Assembly: GCF_024298965.1 (NCBI RefSeq)
Contig: NZ_CP085193.1
Location: forward strand, 3,162,001-3,226,000
Reading direction: 5' to 3'
Length of the DNA: 64,000 nt
From: Streptomyces rapamycinicus NRRL 5491
GTDB taxonomy: Bacteria; Actinomycetota; Actinomycetes; Streptomycetales; Streptomycetaceae
The notes under the pieces were generated by a model. The model saw only the letters and a list, made by a program, of their open reading frames with translations, was not told the origin of the DNA and did not search any database. Shown here piece by piece: positions 8,128 through 17,191 of this stretch (position 1 is the first letter of the stretch; every line of letters begins with the position of its first letter). A program made the translations under genes and the position numbers.

Positions 8128-10263
8128 GTGACGTATGACAACGATGCCGTGCGCGCGGTGCTGGACGCCGCCCGCGCCGAGGGGCGCACGGCGCTGACCG
8201 CCCCCGAGGGGAAACGGATCACCGACGCGTACTCCATCCCGACCCCGGCCGAGGGGCTGGCGGAGACCGCCGACGAGGCGGTGGCGCTCGCCGACCGGAT
8301 CGGCTTCCCCGTCGTCCTCAAGATCGTGTCCCCGGACATCCTGCACAAGACCGACGCGGGCGGGGTGCGGGTGGGGCTGGCGTCCTGCGCCGAGGTGCGG
8401 AGCGCGTTCACCACGATCGTCGACAACGCCCGTGGCTACGACGCCAAGGCCCGGATCCAGGGCGTCCAGGTGCAGCAGATGGTCCCGGACGGCGGGCAGG
8501 AGGTCATCGTCGGCGCGGTCACCGACCCCACCTTCGGGAAGGTGGTGGCGTTCGGGCTCGGCGGGGTGCTGGTGGAGGTGCTGAAGGACATCACCTTCCG
8601 GCTGGCCCCGGCGACCGAGGACGAGGCGCTGTCGATGCTGGACGGGATCCGCGCCGCCGAGGTGCTGCGCGGGGTGCGCGGCGGGGAGGCGGTGGACCGC
8701 GCGGCGCTCGCCGATCTGATCGTGCGGGTCTCCCGGCTGGTGGCGGACTTCCCCGAGATCACCGAGGTCGACCTCAACCCGGTGTTCGCCACCGCGAGCG
8801 GGGTGCTCGCCGCCGATGTGCGGCTGCTGATCGGGGATCCGGCCCCGCGGACGCGCCGCCGCTACTCGCGCGAGGAGATCCTGGGCTCGATGCGCCGGCT
8901 GATGCAGCCGCGCTCGGTGGCGGTGGTGGGCGCCTCCAACGAGCAGGGGAAGATCGGCAATTCGGTGATGCGCAACCTCATCGACGGCGGCTTCCCCGGC
9001 GAGATCCACCCGGTGAACCCCAAGGCCGACGACATCCTGGGCCGCAAGGCGTACAAGACCGTCACGGACGTCCCCGGCGAGGTGGACGTGGCGGTCTTCG
9101 CGATCCCCGCGAAGTTCGTGCCCGCCGCGCTGGAGGAGGTCGGCCGCAAGGGCATCCCGAACGCGGTGCTGATCCCGTCCGGTTTCGCCGAAACCGGTGA
9201 ACACGAGCTCCAGGACCGGATCGTGGCCATCGCCGAGGAGCACGGGGTGCGGCTGCTGGGGCCCAACATCTACGGCTACTACTCCACCTGGCAGGATCTG
9301 TGCGCCACGTTCTGCACCCCGTACGACGTCAAGGGGCCGGTGGCGCTCACCTCGCAGTCCGGTGGCATCGGGATGGCCATCCTCGGCTTCGCCCGGACGA
9401 CCAAGACCGGTGTCTCGGCCATCGTCGGCCTCGGCAACAAGTCGGACCTGGACGAGGACGACCTGCTCACCTGGTTCGGTGAGGACGACCGCACCCAGTG
9501 CATCGCGATGCACCTGGAGGACCTCAAGGACGGCCGGGCCTTCGTGGAGGCGGCACGTGCCACGGTGCCCCGGAAGCCGGTGGTGGTCCTCAAGGCGGGC
9601 CGTACGGCCGCGGGCGCCAAGGCCGCCGGGTCCCACACCGGCGCGCTGGCCGGGGACGACGCGGTCTACGACGACATCCTGCGGCAGGCCGGGGTGATCC
9701 GGGCGCCGGGCCTGGGCGAGATGCTGGAGTACGCGCGGGCGCTGCCCGTGCTGCCCGCACCCCAGGGCGACAACGTCGTCATCATCACCGGCGCCGGGGG
9801 CTCGGGGGTGCTGCTGTCGGACGCGATCGTCGACAACGGACTGTCCCTGATGGAGATCCCCGAGGATCTGGACGCCGCCTTCCGCCGCTTCATCCCGCCG
9901 TTCGGCGCGGCCGGGAACCCGGTGGACATCACCGGCGGCGAACCGCCGTCCACCTACGAGGCGACCATCCGGCTGGGCCTGGCGGATCCACGGATCCACG
10001 CCCTGGTCCTGGGCTACTGGCACACCATCGTCACACCGCCGATGGTGTTCGCCGAGCTGACCGCGCGGGTCGTCGAGGAGTTCCGCGCCCGGGGCATCGC
10101 CAAACCGGTGGTGGCCTCGCTCGCGGGCGACACCGAGGTCGAGGAGGCGTGCGCGTACCTCTTCGAGCGCGGGGTCGTGGCCTATCCGTACACCACCGAG
10201 AAGCCGGTGGCCGTCCTGGGCGCCAAGTACCGCTGGGCCAGGTCGGCGGGGTTGCTCACCTAA
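8128..10263 (+). CDS. NDP-forming acyl-CoA ligase (acetate-CoA ligase family)
   Basis: The 711-residue single-chain protein has an ATP-grasp domain first (about 15-230), then a CoA-binding Rossmann domain (VAVVGASNEQGKIGNSV onward) and a ligase domain with the likely phosphohistidine in GSHTGALAGDDAVYDD. This is the architecture of ADP-forming acetate/acyl-CoA synthetases. The GTG at 8128 is chosen because it lies 2 nt after the frc stop, with GGAG inside the end of frc. In the oxalate operon it may prime the cycle by making oxalyl-, formyl- or acetyl-CoA, or recover ATP from a CoA thioester. The substrate is not visible in the sequence. Confidence 0.85.
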   Translation: MTYDNDAVRAVLDAARAEGRTALTAPEGKRITDAYSIPTPAEGLAETADEAVALADRIGFPVVLKIVSPDILHKTDAGGVRVGLASCAEVRSAFTTIVDNARGYDAKARIQGVQVQQMVPDGGQEVIVGAVTDPTFGKVVAFGLGGVLVEVLKDITFRLAPATEDEALSMLDGIRAAEVLRGVRGGEAVDRAALADLIVRVSRLVADFPEITEVDLNPVFATASGVLAADVRLLIGDPAPRTRRRYSREEILGSMRRLMQPRSVAVVGASNEQGKIGNSVMRNLIDGGFPGEIHPVNPKADDILGRKAYKTVTDVPGEVDVAVFAIPAKFVPAALEEVGRKGIPNAVLIPSGFAETGEHELQDRIVAIAEEHGVRLLGPNIYGYYSTWQDLCATFCTPYDVKGPVALTSQSGGIGMAILGFARTTKTGVSAIVGLGNKSDLDEDDLLTWFGEDDRTQCIAMHLEDLKDGRAFVEAARATVPRKPVVVLKAGRTAAGAKAAGSHTGALAGDDAVYDDILRQAGVIRAPGLGEMLEYARALPVLPAPQGDNVVIITGAGGSGVLLSDAIVDNGLSLMEIPEDLDAAFRRFIPPFGAAGNPVDITGGEPPSTYEATIRLGLADPRIHALVLGYWHTIVTPPMVFAELTARVVEEFRARGIAKPVVASLAGDTEVEEACAYLFERGVVAYPYTTEKPVAVLGAKYRWARSAGLLT

Positions 10264-10329
10264 GCGCTCCGCTGGAAGTGCCCCGACCTGCCGTCGATCG
10301 TCTGCGGCACCGTCGTGGCTGGTCGCGCC

Positions 10330-10378
10330 CGCGTGGCGGAGCCGCATATCGACACGGCCCCGCGCCCCTTCGGGGCGC
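10330..10378. repeat. Copy of an interspersed GC-rich repeat followed by a small hairpin
   Basis: The segment from 10330 carries GGCGGAGCCGCATATCGA, the core of a repeat found again at 50374-50396 and, as both arms of a palindrome, at 62180-62260. It is followed by the hairpin GCGCCCC-TTC-GGGGCGC (10362-10378). It lies in the 227-bp spacer between the acyl-CoA ligase and antiporter genes. The hairpin could weakly terminate or stabilise the oxc-frc transcript. The rest of the spacer shows no gene. Confidence 0.6.
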
Positions 10379-10490
10379 CACCGAACCGCGACCGACTTCC
10401 ACCGATCCGCATAGCAACCCGCGTTTCCCGGAGCACGAAGAGTTTGGACAGGGGGCGCTGGCCGGGTTCCTTCGAAGCCAAGGGGACGAC

Positions 10491-11882
10491 ATGAGCACAG
10501 CAGAACAGCCGGAAGGGGTCCTCCCCTTCCGTGAAGTGCAGGACAGCAAGGGACGTACGTATCGCATCGGCGAGACCGACCGCGACATCCTGGGCCACAG
10601 CCGGAAGCTGATGGTCTATCTGCCGTGGATCGCGATGATGGCCATCAGCGTGTCCGAGTACGCGTACGGCTCGGCGGAGGACACGCTCTCGGAGGCGCAC
10701 GGCTGGACCCAGAGCAACACCTTCTGGATCCTCAGCGTCTGGGTGTTCTTCCAGGCGGGCATCGCCTTCCCGGCCGGATGGCTGCGGGAGAAGGGGATCC
10801 TGACCGCCCGCAGTGCGATGTTCCTGGGTTCGGGGCTGTGTCTGATCGGCTTCCTGGCCCTCTCGCACCTCGACAACGTCTTCGCGGCGATCGTCGGCTT
10901 CGGTGTCATCGGGGGCCTCGGCTCCGGGTTCGTCTACGCCACCTGCATCAACATGGTGGGCAAGTGGTTCCCGGAGCGGCGCGGCGCGAAGACGGGGTTC
11001 GTCAACGGAGGGTTCGCCTACGGCGCGCTGCCGTTCATCTTCATCTTCAACTACTGGTTCGACACCGGGAACTTCGACGAGGTCCTGGACCTCATCGGGG
11101 TCTATGTGCTGATCATCGTGGCGGTCTGCGCCTGGTTCTTCAAGGACCCGCCGAAGAACTGGTGGCCCGCCGACATCGACCCGCTGAGCTACGCCGGCAA
11201 CGCCAAGAGCGCGGCGAGCCTGGCGAAGAACCCGCCTGCGGTGCGGCAGTACACGCCCAAGGAGGCCATCAGGACCGGAATGCTGCCGCTGATGTGGTTC
11301 TCCCTGGTGCTCACCGCGGGAGTGTCCATATTCGGCATCTCCTTCCAGGTCGACTACGCCAAGGAGGTGGGCTTCGGCCCGCTGGTGGCGGCCTCGTCCA
11401 TGGGCATCATGTCCGTCATCAACGGTGTCGGACGCGGGGTGGTCGGCTGGCTCTCGGACCTGTGGGGGCGGAAGACGACGCTGGTCTTCGTCATCGTGGT
11501 GCTGGGCCTCGCCCAGTTCGGGGTGATCTGGGCCGGCGACATCCACAACGAGGTGCTGTTCCTCTTCTTCGCCTTCCTCTCCGGGTTCGGCGGCGGCGCC
11601 TTCTACCCGATGTTCGCGGCGCTGACCCCGGACTACTTCGGGGAGAACTACAACGCCACCAACTACGGCCTGGTGTACAGCGGAAAGCTGATCAGCGGGC
11701 TGTTCGGCGGCGGCCTCGGCTCGATGGTGGTCGACTCCTGGGGCTACGACGGCGCGTACGCGCTCGCCGGAGGCATCTCCATGGTGGCGGCCGGGGTGGC
11801 CCTGCTGCTGCGGCAGCCCGGCCGGCCGCGGGTCCGGGACATCGCCCCGAACCCGCAGCCGATCAGCCGCGAGGCCGTCTAG
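10491..11882 (+). CDS. OFA-family oxalate/formate antiporter (MFS)
   Basis: The 463-residue integral membrane protein has about 12 hydrophobic segments and the OFA features WFPERRGAKTGFVNGGFAYGALPF and GVGRGVVGWLSDLWGRK (an MFS loop motif). It probably exchanges external oxalate for internal formate, as OxlT does. A charged N-terminal tail of about 45 residues precedes helix 1. The ATG at 10491 follows GGGGAC; the longer open frame upstream overlaps the ligase gene out of frame and is not used. It ends 22 nt from the convergent isomerase gene, closing the oxalate operon. A second OFA gene is at 34066. No small partner ORF follows this copy. Confidence 0.9.
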   Translation: MSTAEQPEGVLPFREVQDSKGRTYRIGETDRDILGHSRKLMVYLPWIAMMAISVSEYAYGSAEDTLSEAHGWTQSNTFWILSVWVFFQAGIAFPAGWLREKGILTARSAMFLGSGLCLIGFLALSHLDNVFAAIVGFGVIGGLGSGFVYATCINMVGKWFPERRGAKTGFVNGGFAYGALPFIFIFNYWFDTGNFDEVLDLIGVYVLIIVAVCAWFFKDPPKNWWPADIDPLSYAGNAKSAASLAKNPPAVRQYTPKEAIRTGMLPLMWFSLVLTAGVSIFGISFQVDYAKEVGFGPLVAASSMGIMSVINGVGRGVVGWLSDLWGRKTTLVFVIVVLGLAQFGVIWAGDIHNEVLFLFFAFLSGFGGGAFYPMFAALTPDYFGENYNATNYGLVYSGKLISGLFGGGLGSMVVDSWGYDGAYALAGGISMVAAGVALLLRQPGRPRVRDIAPNPQPISREAV

Positions 11883-11904
11883 CCCGGCCGCGCGGGACCC
11901 TCGC

Positions 11905-12951
11905 TCAGCCCCGTCCGCCGCAGCGCAACGACCGCAGATAGCGAGCGGAGCGGCGGGCGGTGGTGAGCGAATCGGCGGGCTGGTCGTGCTCCACCATCCA
12001 GTGGTGGTCACGCCGCCCGCCATGGGTCTTGCCCACCGCGCTCAGGAAGCGGCGGTAGTCGATGTCACCGTCTCCGACGTCCACCATCCGGTAGCCGTCG
12101 GGGACGGTTTCGTCGTGCTCCCCGTCCTTGACGTGGAAGAGCGGATAGCGGTGCGGGGCCCGCAGGACGTAGGTCAGCGGCTCGAAGGGCGCCGGGGAGC
12201 CGTCGGCCTTCCTTCCGAAGCGGTACTGGGCCACGTACGCCCAGTAGATGTCCATCTCCAGGTGGACCAGTTCGGGGTCGGTCTCGGCGAGCAGCACATC
12301 GTAGAGGCGGACGTCCGGCCGGTCGGTGGCGAAGGAGAACTCCTCGGCGTGGTTGTGCTGGTAGAACTTCATCCCGCGCGCCTTGGCCGCCGCGCCGTAG
12401 GTGTTGAACTCCTCCGCGCAGCGCTTCCAGCCGTCGACCGTGGAGCCGTAGCGCCAGGGCCCGGAGGCGGTGCCCACATGCGGCAGGCCGAGCGCCTCGG
12501 CGTCGTCGAGGACCTGGGTGAGGTTGGTGGCGAAGGTGTACGCCTTGGGGTCGTCGGAGTAGTAGCCGACGTGGCTGCCGATACCGCGCAGCCCGTTGTC
12601 CCGCATCAGCCGCTTGAGCTGCTTGAGGGTGATGTCGCCGGTGCCCTGGGTGTATCCGGCGAACTCCACCTGGTCGTAGCCGTACCGGGCCAGTTCCTCG
12701 AAGACACCGGCGAAGCCGATGGACTGCACCTGGTCGCGGAGGGTGTAGAGCTGGATGCCGAGGTGGCCGCGGGGCACCAGCGGGCCGCCCCGGCCGTGCT
12801 GGGCCGACGCGGCGGTGGCGCCGCCCGTCTGGGCGGCCGCGGCGGTGCCGGTGCCGAGCAGACCGGCGGCCGTGGCGCCCGCGGCGACGCCGAGGAATCT
12901 GCGGCGGCGGAGGGTCTCGGCGAGTTCGGGGTTGTCCTGGGCCCTCTTCAC
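11905..12951 (-). CDS. Tat-exported TIM-barrel sugar isomerase/epimerase family protein
   Basis: The 348-residue protein begins with a twin-arginine signal (RRRRFLGVAAGATAAGLLG, about residues 15-34) followed by Ala-rich sequence. A xylose-isomerase-like TIM barrel (GIQLYTLRDQ... YDQVEFAGY... HLEMDIYW... VEHD) makes up the rest. Metal ligands of the fold are plausible at the Glu and Asp/His positions of these strands. The GTG start (complement of 12949-12951) overlaps the EboF stop by 4 nt (GTGA), so translation is coupled. It is the last gene of the ebo-type operon. The export signal implies that its substrate is met outside the membrane. Confidence 0.85.
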   Translation of the reverse strand: MKRAQDNPELAETLRRRRFLGVAAGATAAGLLGTGTAAAAQTGGATAASAQHGRGGPLVPRGHLGIQLYTLRDQVQSIGFAGVFEELARYGYDQVEFAGYTQGTGDITLKQLKRLMRDNGLRGIGSHVGYYSDDPKAYTFATNLTQVLDDAEALGLPHVGTASGPWRYGSTVDGWKRCAEEFNTYGAAAKARGMKFYQHNHAEEFSFATDRPDVRLYDVLLAETDPELVHLEMDIYWAYVAQYRFGRKADGSPAPFEPLTYVLRAPHRYPLFHVKDGEHDETVPDGYRMVDVGDGDIDYRRFLSAVGKTHGGRRDHHWMVEHDQPADSLTTARRSARYLRSLRCGGRG

Positions 12952-14387
12952 GGGGTGTCTCCTTCGGTTGCGTTCGTCAGGCCGGCGAGGCTGAGGAGCA
13001 GGTTCTTGACGTCGGTGGCGGCCACTTGGCCGCTCACCGCGCCGGGCTGGGAGCAGAGGAGGACGGGGCTGTCCTCCTCGCGGTCCGGGAGGCGGCCGTG
13101 GCTGCCGCGCACCGGGGACGGATCGAGCGGGACGACGGCCATGCGGTAGCGCATCCCCGTCTTCTTGCGGGCCAGCGCGGTGGCGGCCCGCACCCGCACA
13201 TAGGGGTCCTTGGGGTCCATGAACAGTTCGGCCGGGTCGTAGCCGGGCTTGCGGTGGATCTCCACCAGCTGGGCGAAGTCGGGGGCGCGGGCGTCGTCGA
13301 GCCAGTAGTAGTACGTGAACCACGCGTCCGGCGCGGCCACCGCGACCAGTTCCCCGGAGCGGGGATGGTCCAGGCCGTGGGCCTTCTTGCCCTCGTCGTC
13401 GAGGAGTTCGGCGATGCCGGGCAGCCCGGCCAGGGCGGCGCGGGTGGCGTCCAGGTCCTCCGCGCGGCGCACATACACATGGGCGAGCTGGTGGTCGGCG
13501 ACCGCGAAGGCGCGGGAGGCGCCGGGGTCGAGGTACTCCATGCCGTCCTGGGTGTGCACTTCGAGCAGCCCGGCGCGGCGCAGCGCCCGGTTGATGTCCA
13601 CCGGCCGGGAGACCCGGGTGATCCCGTACTCGGACAGCGCCACGACGGTACGGCCACGGGCGGTGGCGTCGTCGAGCAGCGGGCCGAGGGCGGTGTCGAG
13701 TTCGGCGGCGGCGGAGTGGGCGCGGGGGTCGTCGGGGCCGTACCGCTGGAGGTCGTAGTCCAGGTGCGGAAGGTAGGTCAGCACCAGATCGGTGGGGCTG
13801 GTGCGCAGGATGTGGCGGGTGGCGTCGATGATCCACTGCGAGGAGACCAGGTCGGCGCCCGGCCCCCAGAAGTGGAAGAGGGGGAAGGTGCCGAGCTTCG
13901 CGGTGAGTTCGTCGTGCAGGGCGGGGGGCCGGGTGTAGCAGTCCGGCTCCTTGCGGCCGTCGGCGTAGTAGACGGGGCGCGGGGTGACGGTGATGTCGGT
14001 GTCCGAGCCCATCGCGTACCACCAGCAGATGTTGGCCACGGTGTAGCCGGGGTGGGCGCGGCGGGCGGCGTCCCACAGCCTGTCGCCGCCCACCAGTCCG
14101 TTGTGCTGCCGCCACAGCAGCACCTCGCCCATCTCGCGGAAGTACCAGCCGTTGCCGACGATGCCGTGTTCGGCGGGTGTGGTGCCGGTGAGGAACGTCG
14201 ACTGGGCGGCGCAGGTGACGGCGGGCAGCACGGTGCCCAGCGTGGCGCGGGAGCCGGAGCGGGCCAGGGCCTTGAGGCGGGGCATGTGGTCCAGCAGCCG
14301 GGGGGTGAGCCCGACGACGTCGAGGACGAGGAGGGGGGTGGGGCCGGTCCTGTCGCTCCTGTCGCTCCGGTGGCTCAGGTCGCTCAT
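12948..14387 (-). CDS. eboF: EboF-like alkaline phosphatase/nucleotide pyrophosphatase family protein
   Basis: The 479-residue protein belongs to the type I phosphodiesterase/nucleotide pyrophosphatase branch of alkaline phosphatases. The nucleophilic Thr is in LPAVTCAAQSTFLTG, with metal ligands in DVVG near the N-terminus, HLDYDLQRYGP and LSEYGIT. No signal peptide is seen. In ebo clusters a protein of this type is the sixth gene (EboF). It would hydrolyse a phosphoester or pyrophosphate bond of the intermediate. The stop overlaps the next start (GTGA), and its own start overlaps the EboE stop (ATGA). An in-frame run SHRSDRSDRTG gives a short repeated N-terminus. Confidence 0.85.
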   Translation of the reverse strand: MSDLSHRSDRSDRTGPTPLLVLDVVGLTPRLLDHMPRLKALARSGSRATLGTVLPAVTCAAQSTFLTGTTPAEHGIVGNGWYFREMGEVLLWRQHNGLVGGDRLWDAARRAHPGYTVANICWWYAMGSDTDITVTPRPVYYADGRKEPDCYTRPPALHDELTAKLGTFPLFHFWGPGADLVSSQWIIDATRHILRTSPTDLVLTYLPHLDYDLQRYGPDDPRAHSAAAELDTALGPLLDDATARGRTVVALSEYGITRVSRPVDINRALRRAGLLEVHTQDGMEYLDPGASRAFAVADHQLAHVYVRRAEDLDATRAALAGLPGIAELLDDEGKKAHGLDHPRSGELVAVAAPDAWFTYYYWLDDARAPDFAQLVEIHRKPGYDPAELFMDPKDPYVRVRAATALARKKTGMRYRMAVVPLDPSPVRGSHGRLPDREEDSPVLLCSQPGAVSGQVAATDVKNLLLSLAGLTNATEGDTP

Positions 14388-15562
14388 GGCAGCTCCTTGA
14401 GGCCGAGGTCGGTCAGCAGGTCGCGGGCGAGGGCGAGTTCGGCGGCGATGCCGTCGGCGAGCCGGTCGCGGGTGCGGGGGCGCAGCTCGGGCGGGAGCGC
14501 CTGCCAGGTGTAGGTCTCCACTTCGAGGTGGCGGGTCAGCGGGGCCGGCCCGCCGACGAGACGGGCCAGGGCGTCGGTGAGCACCGGGAGGGTGGAGGTG
14601 AGCGGGGGTTCGGGCGGGGCGTGCAGCGGTACGTGGAAGTGCGACCGCCAGGGCGCGGTGTCCGCCAGCCCGCCCGCGAGCGCCTGGTCGAGGTCGTCGG
14701 TGCCGGTGACGCCGCCCCCGGGGGCCCGGGTGCGGGTCTGGTGGAGGAAGCGGGGCTCGGCGAAGGCCGCGAGGGCCTCCCGTACGGCGGGCCGCTCCGG
14801 GTCCTCGGCGTGCAGCGCGGCGGACAGCTGTGCCTTGACGACCGGGACCCCGGCGGCGGTGAGCGCGCCTGTGGCCGTGTGCGGATCCTCGAACTGGGTC
14901 GCCAGGTGGCAGGTGTCCAGGCAGATCCCGACGCGGTCCAGGGGCGGGCCGCCGGGCGCGGTGAGCGCCTCGATGGCCTGCGCGGTGGTCTCCACTGTGC
15001 AGCCCGGCTCGGGCTCCAGGCCGATGCGGACGGAACGGCCGGTGAGCTCCTGGATGGCGTCGAGCCGCTGGGCGAGGGTGGTGAGGTGGCGGCGGGCGGC
15101 GCGGGCCCGTTCGGCGTCGAAGGGGGTGCGCCAGGCCAGCGGCAGGGTGGAGACGGAGCCGTCCGCGATGTCGTCGGGGAGCAGCGCGGCCAGCAGGCGG
15201 GCCAGATGGGTGGTGTGCTCCAGCCGCTCCGGATCGGTCCAGTCGGGCTGGTAGACGCGGTACTTGACCTCCTGGGCGCCGAACCCTTCGTACGGGAAGC
15301 CGTTGAGGGTGACCACCTCAAGGCCGCGGGTGTCCAGCGCGGTGCGCAGTCTGCGCAGTTCGGCGGGGTCGGCGCTCAGGGTGCGGGCGGCGTCGCGGGC
15401 CAGCCACAGGCCGATGCCGAGCCGGTCGCGGCCGAGGCGGCGGCGGACCGGTTCGCAGTGCAGCCGGAGCTGCTCCACTACGCCGTCGAGGTCTTCGGCG
15501 GGGTGGACGTTGGTGCAGTAGGCGAGGTGGACGGTGGAGCCGTCGGGGTGGCGGAAGCGCAT
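14384..15562 (-). CDS. eboE: EboE-like metabolite traffic protein (TIM barrel)
   Basis: The 392-residue protein starts MRFRHPDGSTVHLAYCTNVHPAEDLDGV, with the strand-one motif AYCTNVHP that I associate with EboE. It then follows a xylose-isomerase-like barrel (IGLEPEPGCT, CLDTCHLATQFED, VEVETYTW-like end). EboE is one of the conserved members of the ebo cluster, implicated in cyanobacteria in moving a metabolite precursor to the periplasm; its reaction is unknown. It overlaps eboF by 4 nt and begins 10 nt after eboB. The Tat-signal barrel and the 17185-18087 barrel are additional members of the same fold in this operon. Confidence 0.85.
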   Translation of the reverse strand: MRFRHPDGSTVHLAYCTNVHPAEDLDGVVEQLRLHCEPVRRRLGRDRLGIGLWLARDAARTLSADPAELRRLRTALDTRGLEVVTLNGFPYEGFGAQEVKYRVYQPDWTDPERLEHTTHLARLLAALLPDDIADGSVSTLPLAWRTPFDAERARAARRHLTTLAQRLDAIQELTGRSVRIGLEPEPGCTVETTAQAIEALTAPGGPPLDRVGICLDTCHLATQFEDPHTATGALTAAGVPVVKAQLSAALHAEDPERPAVREALAAFAEPRFLHQTRTRAPGGGVTGTDDLDQALAGGLADTAPWRSHFHVPLHAPPEPPLTSTLPVLTDALARLVGGPAPLTRHLEVETYTWQALPPELRPRTRDRLADGIAAELALARDLLTDLGLKELP

Positions 15563-15572
15563 GGGGTCCTCC

Positions 15573-16457
15573 TCACCGTTCCGTCGGCGCGGCGGCCGGG
15601 GCGCCGCCGCGCAGGATGGAGTTGCCCTCGTGGGTGGCGGTGGCCGCGGTCTCCTCGGTGTCGAGGTCCAGGTCCAGGCGGCCGCTGAGCCCGTAGAACG
15701 CCACCGGGTTGCGCCACAGCACGAGGTCGACGTCGTCCTCGCTGAACCCCTCGGCGCGCATCAGGTCGCCGACCCGCCGGGTCTTGAGCGGGTCGCTCCT
15801 CCCCCAGTCGGCGGCGGAGTTGACCAGGACCTTCTCGGGCCCGTACGCCCGCAGGATCGCGACCATCCGCTCCTCGTCCATCTTGGTGTCGGGGTAGACC
15901 GAGAAGCCCAGCCAGCAGCCGCTGTCCTTGGCCTCCTTGACGGTGGTCTCGTTGAGGTGGTCCACCAGGACCCGGTCCGGGGGCAGCGCGGACTCCCCGA
16001 CGACGTCGAGGGTGCGGCGCAGCCCGGCCAGCTTGTCGCGGTGCGGGGTGTGGACGAGGGCGGGCAGCCCGTGGTCGGCGGCGAGCTGCAGCTGGGCGGC
16101 GAGGGCGGTGTCCTCGGCGGGGGTCATCGAGTCGTAGCCGATCTCGCCCACGGCCACGACGCCGTCCTTGACGAGATAGCGCGGCAGCTCGTCCAGGACG
16201 GGGGTGCAGCGCGAGTCGTTGGCCTCCTTGGGGTTGAGGGCGAGGGTGCAGTGGTGGGCGATCCCGTGCTGGGCGGCCCGGAAGGGCTCCCAGCCGAGGA
16301 GGGAGTCGAAGTAGTCGTAGAAGCTGGCGGGCGAGGTGCGGGGCTGCCCGAGCCAGAAGGACGGCTCGACGAGGGCGCGCACCCCCGCGGCGTACATGGC
16401 CTCGTAGTCGTCGGTGGTGCGGGAGGTCATATGGATGTGGGGATCGAAGATGCGCAT
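15573..16457 (-). CDS. eboB: EboB-like TatD-family metal-dependent hydrolase
   Basis: The 294-residue amidohydrolase-fold protein opens MRIFDPHIHMTSRTTDDYEAM, with the metal motif His7-x-His9. Further ligand candidates are GEIGYDS (Glu), LVHTPH and LVDHLNE (His), and NSAADWG (Asp). It resembles the TatD-like EboB of ebo clusters rather than the DNase TatD itself. The C-terminal 30 residues are low complexity (TEETAATATHEGN, then Ala/Pro). Its ATG overlaps the eboA stop by one base (TGATG), a tight re-initiation arrangement. The substrate is unknown. Confidence 0.85.
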   Translation of the reverse strand: MRIFDPHIHMTSRTTDDYEAMYAAGVRALVEPSFWLGQPRTSPASFYDYFDSLLGWEPFRAAQHGIAHHCTLALNPKEANDSRCTPVLDELPRYLVKDGVVAVGEIGYDSMTPAEDTALAAQLQLAADHGLPALVHTPHRDKLAGLRRTLDVVGESALPPDRVLVDHLNETTVKEAKDSGCWLGFSVYPDTKMDEERMVAILRAYGPEKVLVNSAADWGRSDPLKTRRVGDLMRAEGFSEDDVDLVLWRNPVAFYGLSGRLDLDLDTEETAATATHEGNSILRGGAPAAAPTER

Positions 16458-17191
16458 CAGGACTCCTCGCGGGTCAGGGCGCGGGGCGCGCCGGGCAGGG
16501 CGCGGGTCATGGCCAGTACGCGGTCGAGATCGCCGGGCACGGGGCGCCCGGCGGCGGTGCGCTCATGGGCGTAGTCGCCGAGCATGCGGCCCAGCTCGCC
16601 GTCGCCGCGCGCCCGCCGCTCCCAGTCGGCCACGGCGGTGAGGGGCACTCCCGTGAACAGGCACTTGAGCACGGCCTGCCGCCAGCTGTGCGGAGGGAGG
16701 TGCCGGGCGGCGTACGGCCCGACGGCGGCGGCCACGAGCCGGGTGTCGTTGGTCCGCAGGGCGTCCTCGACGAGCGGCACGGCGTCGGCCCCGGCGAAGA
16801 GCGCGAGACGCGGAAGCGCCCGCAGCACGGCCCGGCGCTCGGCGCCCGTGCCATGCGCGTACAGCCTGGCGACGGTGGGCGCGTCCGCGCGCGCGGCGTG
16901 GAGGATGAGGACGCGGGCGGCGTCGGGGAGGTCGTGGGGGGCGAGGTCGGCGGCGGGTCCGGGGGCGAGGTCGTCGGCGGCGGGTCGGGGGGCGCGGTCG
17001 TGGGCGACGGGTCGGGGGGCGCGGACGTGGCGGCCCGCGGAGGCGAAGTCCAGCTCCCAGCGGGCGGGGCCGGGAGCGTCCGGGAGCGGCCCGGTCTTCG
17101 CCGCGTCCGTCAGCGCCTGTTCCAGCCAGACGCGGCCCGCCTCGTCCAGGCGCCGCTCCACGGCGGCGCGGAGTTCGGTCACGGTCAGCAT
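16457..17191 (-). CDS. eboA: EboA domain protein
   Basis: This is a 244-residue, mostly helical protein. The N-terminus (VERRLDEAGRVWLEQAL) and the C-terminal segment (AVGPYAARHLPPHSWRQAVLKCLFTGVPLTAV) match what is known of EboA, the least understood ebo protein. A Pro/Arg-rich linker (HVRAPRPVAHDRAPRPAADDLAPGPAADLAP, about residues 52-84) contains an irregular repeat. The ATG at 17191 is preferred over much longer upstream frames, which overlap the isomerase gene out of frame. It overlaps that gene by 7 nt and eboB by 1 nt. No catalytic motif is visible. Confidence 0.8.
   Translation of the reverse strand: MLTVTELRAAVERRLDEAGRVWLEQALTDAAKTGPLPDAPGPARWELDFASAGRHVRAPRPVAHDRAPRPAADDLAPGPAADLAPHDLPDAARVLILHAARADAPTVARLYAHGTGAERRAVLRALPRLALFAGADAVPLVEDALRTNDTRLVAAAVGPYAARHLPPHSWRQAVLKCLFTGVPLTAVADWERRARGDGELGRMLGDYAHERTAAGRPVPGDLDRVLAMTRALPGAPRALTREES

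Noticed and set aside
6149..10347. Very long minus-strand frames opposite oxc, frc and the acyl-CoA ligase
   Set aside because: They are antisense shadows typical of high-GC DNA; the plus-strand genes have full families, ribosome-binding sites and operon spacing.
12952..14115. Upstream extension of the Tat-barrel frame through eboF (736 codons in all)
   Set aside because: The extension is an Arg/Pro-rich shadow of eboF. The GTG at 12951 directly precedes the twin-arginine signal and overlaps the eboF stop.
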